From Microscillaceae bacterium (GTDB lineage: Bacteria; Bacteroidota; Bacteroidia; Cytophagales; Microscillaceae), in assembly GCA_025054775.1 (NCBI GenBank), contig JANWZA010000047.1, positions 110,292 through 174,291 of the forward strand: a DNA stretch of 64,000 nucleotides, read 5' to 3'. The notes under the pieces were generated by a model. The model was not told the DNA's origin and did no database searches. It saw nothing but the letters and a program-made list of their open reading frames with translations. Numbering within the stretch: position 1 is the stretch's first letter; every line of letters begins with the position of its first letter. This document shows, one piece after another, positions 45,161-52,293 of this stretch. Position numbers and translations under genes: made by a program.

Positions 45161-45997
45161 ATGATGCCCAAAACACAAATATTCATTTTCTTAACAGCTA
45201 TTTGTTTGGTCATTGGTCTTTTTCAGTTGCCCAAAGTAATTGTAAAAACACAAACTAAAACTTTGGATAACGATATAAAGGATGTATCAACAAGTAATGC
45301 TCAAGAGCATAAAACCAAAACCCTGGCAGAGCACAGCCCCAAGCTGAGCCAAACAGATTTGAGAGCAATCGCTCTTTTCAAGCAGAACTTTTACACAAAA
45401 AATCAACAAACCATTTGGGCAGACTCACTGGCAAGTGTTTTTAGAAAAGCAAACATGTGGGATAGTGCCGCTTATTACATCGGTGTCGCTTCTGAAAAAG
45501 CAACTGAGCAAATGCAGTTGCTTAAAGCCGCAAATGCTTATTACGATGCGTTTAGCTTTGCAATCCAGCCCAACAAAGCCAAAACATTAGCCCAAAAGGC
45601 ACGTGCTTTTTACCAAAAAGTATTAGACAAAGACCCTAACCTTGCAGAGGCAAAAGTAAAACTGGGTATGACTTACACAGTCTCCGAAAACCCTGTGCAA
45701 GGAATCTTACTCATTAAAGAAGTATTAGAGAAAGAACCTAATAATACATTAGCCCTGATGAATTTAGGGCTACTTTCTATGCAATCTAAACAATATGACA
45801 AAGCAGTAGAGCGGTTTGAAAAGTTGGTTGCCATAGAACCGAAAAATTTTGAAGCAAAGATATATTTGGCTGAAAGCTATGCTAATACAAATAAAAAGCA
45901 AAAAGCCATTGATTTGCTAAAAAAAATACAACAAGAGGCCCCAGAGGCAAGTCTGAGAGTCGCTGCGGCTGATTTCTTAAAGCAACTAACTCCATAA
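45161..45997 (+). CDS. Membrane-anchored TPR protein
   Basis: This 278-residue protein has an N-terminal membrane anchor or signal (IFIFLTAICLVIGLFQLP, ~7-24). A low-complexity spacer follows, then about four tetratricopeptide repeats (~85-260), such as 'AKVKLGMTYTVSENPVQGILLIKEVLEKEPN', 'NTLALMNLGLLSMQSKQYDKAVERFEKLVAIEPK' and 'NFEAKIYLAESYANTNKKQKAI' (individual units of 34 residues). It probably scaffolds an envelope complex. It is co-transcribed with the HU-like gene (13-base gap). Confidence 0.85.
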   Translation: MMPKTQIFIFLTAICLVIGLFQLPKVIVKTQTKTLDNDIKDVSTSNAQEHKTKTLAEHSPKLSQTDLRAIALFKQNFYTKNQQTIWADSLASVFRKANMWDSAAYYIGVASEKATEQMQLLKAANAYYDAFSFAIQPNKAKTLAQKARAFYQKVLDKDPNLAEAKVKLGMTYTVSENPVQGILLIKEVLEKEPNNTLALMNLGLLSMQSKQYDKAVERFEKLVAIEPKNFEAKIYLAESYANTNKKQKAIDLLKKIQQEAPEASLRVAAADFLKQLTP

Positions 45998-46079
45998 TTA
46001 CAAAATGTACTAAACCTTATTTTGAGATAAATTTTTTGTAAAAAATAAATAATTACTAACTTCAAAACCAAAATGCAGT

Positions 46080-46169
46080 ATGCCTTGCGGAAGAAAACGA
46101 AAAAGACACAAAATCGCCACACATAAGCGTAAGAAGCGTCTTAGAAAAAACAGACACAAGAAAAAATAA
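46080..46169 (+). CDS. AURKAIP1/COX24-type ribosomal mini-protein (29 aa)
   Basis: A 29-codon frame from ATG 46080 to TAA 46167-46169 encodes MPCGRKRKRHKIATHKRKKR and ends in LRKNRHKKK. It matches the very short, extremely basic AURKAIP1/COX24-domain proteins found throughout Bacteroidota (typically MPSGKKRKRHKMATHKRKKR...). They are relatives of the mitochondrial mS38 protein and bacterial bS22, which sit at the decoding-site end of 16S rRNA helix 44. It is the third gene after HU and TPR, 82 bases downstream of the TPR gene. A hairpin follows after 8 bases. Confidence 0.9.
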   Translation: MPCGRKRKRHKIATHKRKKRLRKNRHKKK

Positions 46170-46177
46170 ACAATAAT

Positions 46178-46220
46178 GATAACTTCCTGAAAGCTAATAG
46201 CTTTAAGGTGGGAAGTTATC
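46178..46220 (+). terminator. Terminator-like hairpin after the 29-aa gene
   Basis: GATAACTTCC (46178-46187) pairs with GGAAGTTATC (46211-46220), and a nested AAAGCT/AGCTTT stem lies inside (46190-46195, 46199-46204). A T-rich stretch follows after ~10 bases. It closes the HU-TPR-COX24 unit. Confidence 0.65.
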
Positions 46221-46740
46221 TATGTTGTTGTTTTCAAAATACGTAGAGTAAAAATAAAAGACAGTACAAAAGGAAAATATTGGTTTAATACTAATAGTAA
46301 TTAGCGAAAGGATTTAGATTATGTTTCTAGTATTTTTTAATCAATATCAAAGTAATTTTAATTTATTTTTATGGTATTTTAGTTAGAGATGTACTGTTCA
46401 ACCTCATATCCTAATCCTTTTAATAGCTACTGTAAGTTAGTTATAGCTACTGCTCAAAACAAACACCCTATTTCGTTTCAGTGAAGACGACTTTTTGGGT
46501 AGCTATGCAGCTAACAAAATCGAAAGTTTGGAGGAAGTTCTTTTTGCTAAGAAAATCCCCCAAAGTATAACTAACTAAAATCTAAGTTGTGAGTTTGCTA
46601 CGTACTGCGCTATTTTTTGCTCTATGTATTTTATGTTTTGTCTATCAAACTCCTATGGCGGTTGTAATGCGATATGCTAAAACCTGTGTTTAATGCATAA
46701 ACATAATATCAATTCAACAAATTAAAAACTTCTTACAACC
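46221..46740. other. 520-base non-coding stretch upstream of RNase G
   Basis: I see no convincing gene, RNA family or exact TAnnTTTG promoter here. It lies between the HU-cluster terminator and the rng start codon, and could contain a long 5' leader for rng. Confidence 0.5.
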
Positions 46741-48300
46741 TTGAGTAACGAATTAATAATCAATTCTACTCAAAACGGCGATAGAATAGTTCTTTTACAA
46801 GACAAAAAAATAGTAGAATATCACGTAGAACAACGGAATAATAATTTTACAGTAGGGGATATTTACTTGGGCGTTATCCGAAAAGTAGTACCAGGTTTGA
46901 ATGCCGTTTTTGTAGATGTAGGCTACGAGAAAGATGCATTTTTGCATTATTTAGATCTTAGCCCTAATTTTAATTCTTTGAATAAATTTGTCAAAGATGT
47001 TATTAACAAAAAGCCTGTAAATTATCGTTTGCAAGGCTTTAAGATGGAACCTGAAATAGAGAAAACAGGGAAGATAACGCAAATATTTAGTAAAAATAAT
47101 CTTGTATTAGCACAAATTATTAAAGAACCTATTTCTACTAAGGGGCCGCGTTTGTCTTGTGAAATATCGCTTGCGGGTAGGTATTTGGTATTAGTACCTT
47201 TCTCGTCTTCGATTAATATTTCTAAAAAAATAACCAACAAAGAGGAACGCCAGCGGCTAACACGCCTCATGTCAGCTATCTTACCTGCTAACTTTGGAGT
47301 AATAGTACGTACCGTAGCCGAAGGCAAAGAAGTAGCTGAGTTAGACCGAGACCTACGCAGCCTTTTAGATAAGTGGGAGCAGGGAATGGAAACCCTACGC
47401 AATGCCTCTCCTAAGCAAAAAATTATTGGCGAAATGGGACGAGCCTCTTCTATACTACGGGATCTTCTGAATGAAAATTTCGATAATATCATTGCCGATG
47501 ATAAAAATGTGTACGAAGAGGTGAAAAACTATATCCGCACAATTGCCCCTGATAAGGAAAAAATTGTAAAACTTTACAATGGCAAAGCTAAAATATTTGA
47601 GCATTTTGGTATAGAAAAACAACTTAAGCAACTCTTTGGCAAATCGGTAAGTTTAAGCACAGGAGGTTATTTGATTATTGAACATACCGAAGCCTTGCAT
47701 GTAATTGACGTGAACAGCGGAAACAAGTCTAATACTGAAACCGACCAGGAGGAGACCGCTCTAAAAGTAAACTTGGAAGCCGTAACGGAAATCGCGCGTC
47801 AGCTACGCGTTAGAGATATGGGTGGCATCATCATTATTGATTTTATTGACATGAAACGTCAAGAAAATAAGAAGATGATTTATGACCGCATGAAGCAAGC
47901 CCTCAAAGCAGATCGCTCTAAATCTACCGTGCTTCCACTTACAAAATTTGGATTAATGCAAATCACAAGACAACGAGTTCGCCCTGAAACCAATATTATT
48001 ACGAAAGAAACCTGCCCTACGTGTAGAGGTACGGGCACTATCCAAGCAAGTATTCTTATTTCGGATACTATTGAACACCATCTAGAGTACATTCTTACAA
48101 AACAAAACGAAAGTCGTATAACTATGGTGTTGCACCCTTATTTACACGCTTTTTTTACTAAGGGTTGGTTTTCTAAACAATGGCGCTGGTTTTGGAAATA
48201 TAAAAAGTGGATAAAGCTTGTATCAGACTCTTCATTAGGTATTAATGAATACAAGTTTATCAATGCTCAAGGTGAGGAGATAGAGGTACAAAGTAATTAA
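46741..48300 (+). CDS. rng: Ribonuclease G/E family endoribonuclease
   Basis: This 519-residue enzyme cleaves AU-rich single-stranded RNA with preference for 5'-monophosphates, in rRNA maturation and mRNA decay. An N-terminal S1-like domain (~35-120) begins 'GDIYLGVIRKVVPGLNAVFVDVGYEKDAFLH'. The catalytic DVNSG and IDFIDM aspartates and the zinc-link motif TCPTCRGTG are present. There is no long C-terminal scaffold, so it is of the RNase G size class. The start codon is TTG at 46741 (TTG-AGT-AAC-GAA); the sequence after it, SNELIINSTQNGDR, is the usual N-terminus in Bacteroidota. Confidence 0.94.
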   Translation: MSNELIINSTQNGDRIVLLQDKKIVEYHVEQRNNNFTVGDIYLGVIRKVVPGLNAVFVDVGYEKDAFLHYLDLSPNFNSLNKFVKDVINKKPVNYRLQGFKMEPEIEKTGKITQIFSKNNLVLAQIIKEPISTKGPRLSCEISLAGRYLVLVPFSSSINISKKITNKEERQRLTRLMSAILPANFGVIVRTVAEGKEVAELDRDLRSLLDKWEQGMETLRNASPKQKIIGEMGRASSILRDLLNENFDNIIADDKNVYEEVKNYIRTIAPDKEKIVKLYNGKAKIFEHFGIEKQLKQLFGKSVSLSTGGYLIIEHTEALHVIDVNSGNKSNTETDQEETALKVNLEAVTEIARQLRVRDMGGIIIIDFIDMKRQENKKMIYDRMKQALKADRSKSTVLPLTKFGLMQITRQRVRPETNIITKETCPTCRGTGTIQASILISDTIEHHLEYILTKQNESRITMVLHPYLHAFFTKGWFSKQWRWFWKYKKWIKLVSDSSLGINEYKFINAQGEEIEVQSN

Positions 48301-48339
48301 AACTGATAGGTGAAGTATTATATTCACACTCCTTCTAGG

Positions 48340-49206
48340 TTACCAAATTATTTTACAATTTGGCTGTGCGACTTGAAAGTCCCAAATTTTGAGTTTAGTT
48401 ATATTTTTGCAAAAGCTGATATCCAGCCTTCGGAGATTAGGCAGCTGGTATAAAGGGCTTAAATCACTAATGTTAGTGCCCCAGAGGTAAAGCTTTTCTA
48501 AGTTATGAGCTTTTTGCAAGAGGGTAAGATTTTTTAGGTTAGTCATACCACATTTAAGGATTTGTAAATGAGGGAGTTTTGCTAAGAAGTCGAAATTTTG
48601 TATTTTAGTAAAAGAGATATTCAAATATTGTAATTGAGAGCATTGTGCAAGTACGTCTAAATTTTGGATAGGAGTTTTACTACAAAAAAGGACTTTTAAT
48701 TTCGTACAATAAGCTAACACATCTAAATCTTTGAGTGGTGTATCTGAACATATTAAAGTTTGAATTTGGGTGCTATTTTTCAAGACTGCAAGCGAAGAGA
48801 TATAAGTTTTGGAACAGTCTAAATGTCGTAATTGTGTATGGTGGGCTAAGGCTTCTACATTTTTGAGTGGTGTACTATGGCAAAAAAGCAGTTGTAAATT
48901 AGGGAGAAAATGTAGGGGTGTAAGGTTAGAGATAAGGGTGTTTTGGCAAAGTACTTCATTTAGAGCTAAGATTTCAGAAAGTTCGTAGTCCTCTATATGT
49001 TCAAAATCTGTTTTATCTAGGCGGTGCTTAGTAAGGTCTTCATAGATTTGGCGTGGGGTAGCATAATAGTACTTTTTGATAGTAAAAATTGTACGTAACT
49101 TCTCTTTGGCTATTTTGCTATTCAGTTGTTGGCTGACGACTAAAATTTCTTTCCAAAGCATAGGTAGATTATCCCACCATTGGAAAGCGTCTTGGAGGTT
49201 AGTCAT
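48340..49206 (-). CDS. SDS22-type leucine-rich repeat protein
   Basis: This 288-residue protein has no signal peptide. A helical N-terminal region (~1-85; 'DNLPMLWKEILVVSQQL...') precedes about eight 21-22-residue repeats of the form 'LxxLxxLxxCTxLKxLxCSxTPIxNLDxLA'. These resemble SDS22/internalin-type LRR rather than the LPxxI type at 26 and 39 kb. 'FQWWDNLPMLWKEIL' is a recurrent opening in Cytophagales LRR proteins. It is convergent with rng. The function and partner are unknown. Confidence 0.8.
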   Translation of the reverse strand: MTNLQDAFQWWDNLPMLWKEILVVSQQLNSKIAKEKLRTIFTIKKYYYATPRQIYEDLTKHRLDKTDFEHIEDYELSEILALNEVLCQNTLISNLTPLHFLPNLQLLFCHSTPLKNVEALAHHTQLRHLDCSKTYISSLAVLKNSTQIQTLICSDTPLKDLDVLAYCTKLKVLFCSKTPIQNLDVLAQCSQLQYLNISFTKIQNFDFLAKLPHLQILKCGMTNLKNLTLLQKAHNLEKLYLWGTNISDLSPLYQLPNLRRLDISFCKNITKLKIWDFQVAQPNCKIIW

Positions 49207-49324
49207 ATGTTTAGTAACTAGGCTAACTTAAAGCTAGTTTATACATGCATAAAAAGAAAGTATGTGTAAAAAAAATAACCCTTCAAACAACAACAATAAG
49301 AGTATTGAAAAAGCCAAGTGATAG

Positions 49325-51343
49325 CTACTCAGCGGATTTAGGTTCTATTGCTATTTCAGCGGACTGTTTATTATCTGCAGGGTTCTGCTTTTGGTTGTTA
49401 GTTTCTTGTTTTGTATTCTCTTGTCCATTCAAATAGGCTTCATAGGTAGTTGGTTGCGAAAAAGGTCTTTTACCGATGAGTCGCTCTATATCATTTTGAA
49501 ATAATATTTCTTTGGCAAGAAGTTCTTGGGCTAAAATTTCTAATTCTTTTCGTTTTTCTAGGAGTAGTTTTTTAGTACGCTCGTAGGCTTTTTCTACAAG
49601 TTTGCGTACTTCGTTATCAATGGTTTTGGCAGTTTCTTCGGAGTAAGGTTTAGTAAAATTGTACTCACTTTGTTTGGAGTCATAAAAAGATATATTTCCT
49701 ATTTGCTCGTTCATGCCGTAGATAGTAACCATGCTGTAAGCCATTTTGGTAATTCGCTCTAAATCGCTCAAAGCTCCTGTAGAGACTTTGCCAAAAACGA
49801 TATCCTCGGCGGCACGTCCTCCAAAAGTCATGCACATGTCATCTAGTAGTTGGTCAGTGGTATATAAAAATTGCTCTTTGGGGAGATATTGGGCATAACC
49901 TAATGCGGCGACGCCTCTAGGTACAATGCTTACTTTTACTAAGGGATTAGCGTGTTCTAAAAACCAGCCTGCTACTGCGTGCCCTGCTTCGTGGTAAGCC
50001 ACGATGCGTTTTTCTTCGGGAGAAATAATTTTGTTTTTCTTTTCCAGTCCACCGATAACTCTATCAATAGCATCTTGAAAATCAGCCATTTCTACCCAAG
50101 TTTTATTCTTCCTAGCAGCAATAAGAGCTGCTTCATTGCATACGTTAGCGATTTCTGCTCCTGCAAAACCTGGAGTTTGTGCGGCTAACTTCTTAACATC
50201 TACATCGGGAGCCAACTTAATAGGTTTGAGATGTACTTTGAAAATAGCCTCTCTGCCTATAATATCAGGCTTATCAATACTAATTTGGCGGTCAAACCTA
50301 CCAGGACGCAATAAAGCACTATCTAGTATGTCGGGTCTATTAGTAGCGGCTAAAATGATAATTCCTGAGTCACTAGCAAATCCATCCATTTCCACCAAGA
50401 GAGAGTTGAGGGTATTCTCACGTTCGTCGTTGGCACCAGGTATGGATCCTCGCCCGCGTGAGCGCCCCACAGCATCGATTTCATCAATAAAGATAATACA
50501 AGGAGCTTTCTCTTTGGCTTGCTTAAACAAGTCTCTTACACGTGCTGCACCCACTCCTACGAACATTTCCACAAAGTCAGAACCTGAAAGGCTAAAAAAT
50601 GGTACATTAGCTTCTCCTGCTACGGCTTTTGCCAGTAAGGTTTTTCCTGTGCCGGGAGGACCTACCAACAAGGCCCCTTTGGGGATTTTACCTCCTAAAT
50701 TTGTAAATTTGGTGGGATTTCGTAAAAATTCTACAATTTCTTTAATTTCTTCTTTTGCTTCGTCTAGCCCTGCCACATCATTAAAGGTAACTTTTACGCG
50801 ATTTTCAGCATCAAACAAGGTAGCTCTTGAACGCCCAATGTTGAAAATTTGCCCACCTGGTCCTGAGCTGCCTGTCATTCTTCGCATAAGGTACATAATA
50901 GCAAAAAAAGTGAGTAGAATAAAGCCCAAATTGATGAGCATGTTAGTCATATCTGAACGTGTGTCAGGCTTTACGTCAACGCGTTTATCTACTTCAAAAT
51001 CTTTTTGTATTTCCTCTACGCGTTTTTCAAAATTTTCAGGGGAATTGATACGGAATCTGAAATGGGGCCCTTTTTCTAAAGCCAAAGGAGAACGTTGTTG
51101 CAGCAGGAGGTTTTTATATTGTGTTTTTTCTATGGCTTCACGTTTCAGAGTTACTTCTACCACTTCTTTGTTTACCAGTACAATTTCTTTTACGTCTTGG
51201 TTGCGTAGCATCTCATCGAAGCGTCTTTGCGTAATTTCTACTGCTGAACTACTGCGGCTCAAGTAAGTAATGGCTATTATGATAATAGCCAAAGAAACGA
51301 TGAGCCAAAACTGGTAATTGTTTTTTGGGGTTTTATTTGACAT
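49325..51343 (-). CDS. ftsH: ATP-dependent zinc metalloprotease FtsH
   Basis: FtsH is the hexameric inner-membrane AAA+ protease for membrane protein quality control. Of its 672 residues, two membrane helices lie at ~11-28 and ~135-153, with a periplasmic domain between them. The AAA domain has Walker A GPPGTGKT (228-235), Walker B IIFIDEIDA and the second region of homology ATNRPDILDSALLRPGRFD. The zinc site is HEAGH (451-455). The C-terminal ~40 residues are a Gln/Asn/Lys-rich disordered tail. rsfS lies 115 bases upstream on the same strand, a common Bacteroidota order. Confidence 0.97.
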   Translation of the reverse strand: MSNKTPKNNYQFWLIVSLAIIIIAITYLSRSSSAVEITQRRFDEMLRNQDVKEIVLVNKEVVEVTLKREAIEKTQYKNLLLQQRSPLALEKGPHFRFRINSPENFEKRVEEIQKDFEVDKRVDVKPDTRSDMTNMLINLGFILLTFFAIMYLMRRMTGSSGPGGQIFNIGRSRATLFDAENRVKVTFNDVAGLDEAKEEIKEIVEFLRNPTKFTNLGGKIPKGALLVGPPGTGKTLLAKAVAGEANVPFFSLSGSDFVEMFVGVGAARVRDLFKQAKEKAPCIIFIDEIDAVGRSRGRGSIPGANDERENTLNSLLVEMDGFASDSGIIILAATNRPDILDSALLRPGRFDRQISIDKPDIIGREAIFKVHLKPIKLAPDVDVKKLAAQTPGFAGAEIANVCNEAALIAARKNKTWVEMADFQDAIDRVIGGLEKKNKIISPEEKRIVAYHEAGHAVAGWFLEHANPLVKVSIVPRGVAALGYAQYLPKEQFLYTTDQLLDDMCMTFGGRAAEDIVFGKVSTGALSDLERITKMAYSMVTIYGMNEQIGNISFYDSKQSEYNFTKPYSEETAKTIDNEVRKLVEKAYERTKKLLLEKRKELEILAQELLAKEILFQNDIERLIGKRPFSQPTTYEAYLNGQENTKQETNNQKQNPADNKQSAEIAIEPKSAE

Positions 51344-51458
51344 TTTTATTTTGTTTTTTACAACTTAACAAATAATGGATAAATTAGTTTCTATTTTTTG
51401 GAATGCACACTTTTTTAACAATAATTTTACACACATAGTTTAAGAGACCCTTAATTTT

Positions 51459-51860
51459 TTAATTTTTTAGCGAGAAGTCGCCTTCTGGGGGCACATCTAT
51501 AAAAAGGGCATCTCCCCAGAGGTCTTCGAGGGCATAAAATTCGCGCTTTTCGCGAGTGAAGATATGTACTACCACGTCAATATAATCTAATAAAATCCAT
51601 TCCTTACTTTCTTTTCCTTCTTTGTGCCGAGCATTCTCTTGTGCTAGTTTGAAGGTAAACTCCTCTACTGAGTCAGCTAAGGCATCTACTTGGGTAGTAG
51701 AGGTACCTGTGCAGATTACAAAAAAGTCAGTAAAAGCATTTTTTACTTTCCTAAGGTCAAGTATTCGGATATCTTGTCCTTTTTTTTCCTGCATACCTTT
51801 GGCAATGATGCGGCTCAAATGAGCAGACTCTACTCTTGTTTTTTTTAGGGTTTTACTCAT
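51459..51860 (-). CDS. rsfS: Ribosome silencing factor RsfS
   Basis: RsfS binds uL14 on the 50S subunit and blocks subunit joining during starvation. The 133 residues match the family: 'KKGQDIRILDLRKVKNAFTDFFVICTGTSTTQVDALADSV', 'KEWILLDYIDVVVHIFTREKREFYALEDLWGDA' (separate blocks). It lies directly upstream of ftsH. A minus-strand TACTTTTG at 52015-52022 may be its -7 box, giving a ~150-nt leader. Confidence 0.95.
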   Translation of the reverse strand: MSKTLKKTRVESAHLSRIIAKGMQEKKGQDIRILDLRKVKNAFTDFFVICTGTSTTQVDALADSVEEFTFKLAQENARHKEGKESKEWILLDYIDVVVHIFTREKREFYALEDLWGDALFIDVPPEGDFSLKN

Positions 51861-52112
51861 AGTTTATTAAGATGGCAATAAGTTTTTGCCCATTTTTTTT
51901 GTATGAGAATTTGATTTTTAGTAATAAAAAAAATGATTACCTTATTTAAGAGAGCATAAAGAAATATGGTTTAATTCTTGCGTTCTTTTATTCTATCTAA
52001 TAGCTAATTGCATACAAAAGTAATGAAAATTTATGAATATGGGCTTATTTTGAATAAAATTATGGATGGGGGTTAAAGAAAAATATTTGGAATGGTTTCC
52101 TTGGTTATGTAG

Positions 52113-52277
52113 TTAATCACGTTTACGTCTGCTCCAAAGTAGAAGCCAAAGTAATAGAATTATGCCCAAGGAAACACTTGCAAAAATATTGAATAATATA
52201 AGTGGATTACCTTTGCGAATGTTGCAAGCAGTAAGCCAAAATAAAAATGTGAATATTAGGAAAATGAGAGAGGGCAT
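52113..52277 (-). CDS. 54-residue membrane mini-protein downstream of the GAF/PAS sensor
   Basis: A 54-codon frame runs from ATG 52277 to TAA 52113-52115. The first ~17 residues (MPSLIFLIFTFLFWLTA) are hydrophobic and end in C18, giving a lipobox-like LTAC. A polar NIRKGNP turn follows, then a second hydrophobic stretch (~26-48, rich in Leu/Ile/Trp), and a basic tail WSRRKRD. It could be a two-helix hairpin protein or a lipoprotein with one membrane helix. It starts 16 bases after the stop codon of the kinase-less sensor on the same strand, so co-transcription is likely. I recognise no family. Confidence 0.6.
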   Translation of the reverse strand: MPSLIFLIFTFLFWLTACNIRKGNPLILFNIFASVSLGIILLLWLLLWSRRKRD

Positions 52278-52293
52278 GTTATTAAGAAGAATT

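Noticed and set aside
46460..46580. Short open stretch reading RFSEDDFLGSYAANKIESLEE in the rng upstream gap
   Set aside because: There is no start codon before an upstream stop and no known family. It could be a decayed gene, but support is too thin.
50136..51266. 376-codon plus-strand frame opposite ftsH
   Set aside because: It is antisense to a strongly conserved gene, low-complexity Ser/Arg-rich, with no domain. It is a codon-bias shadow.
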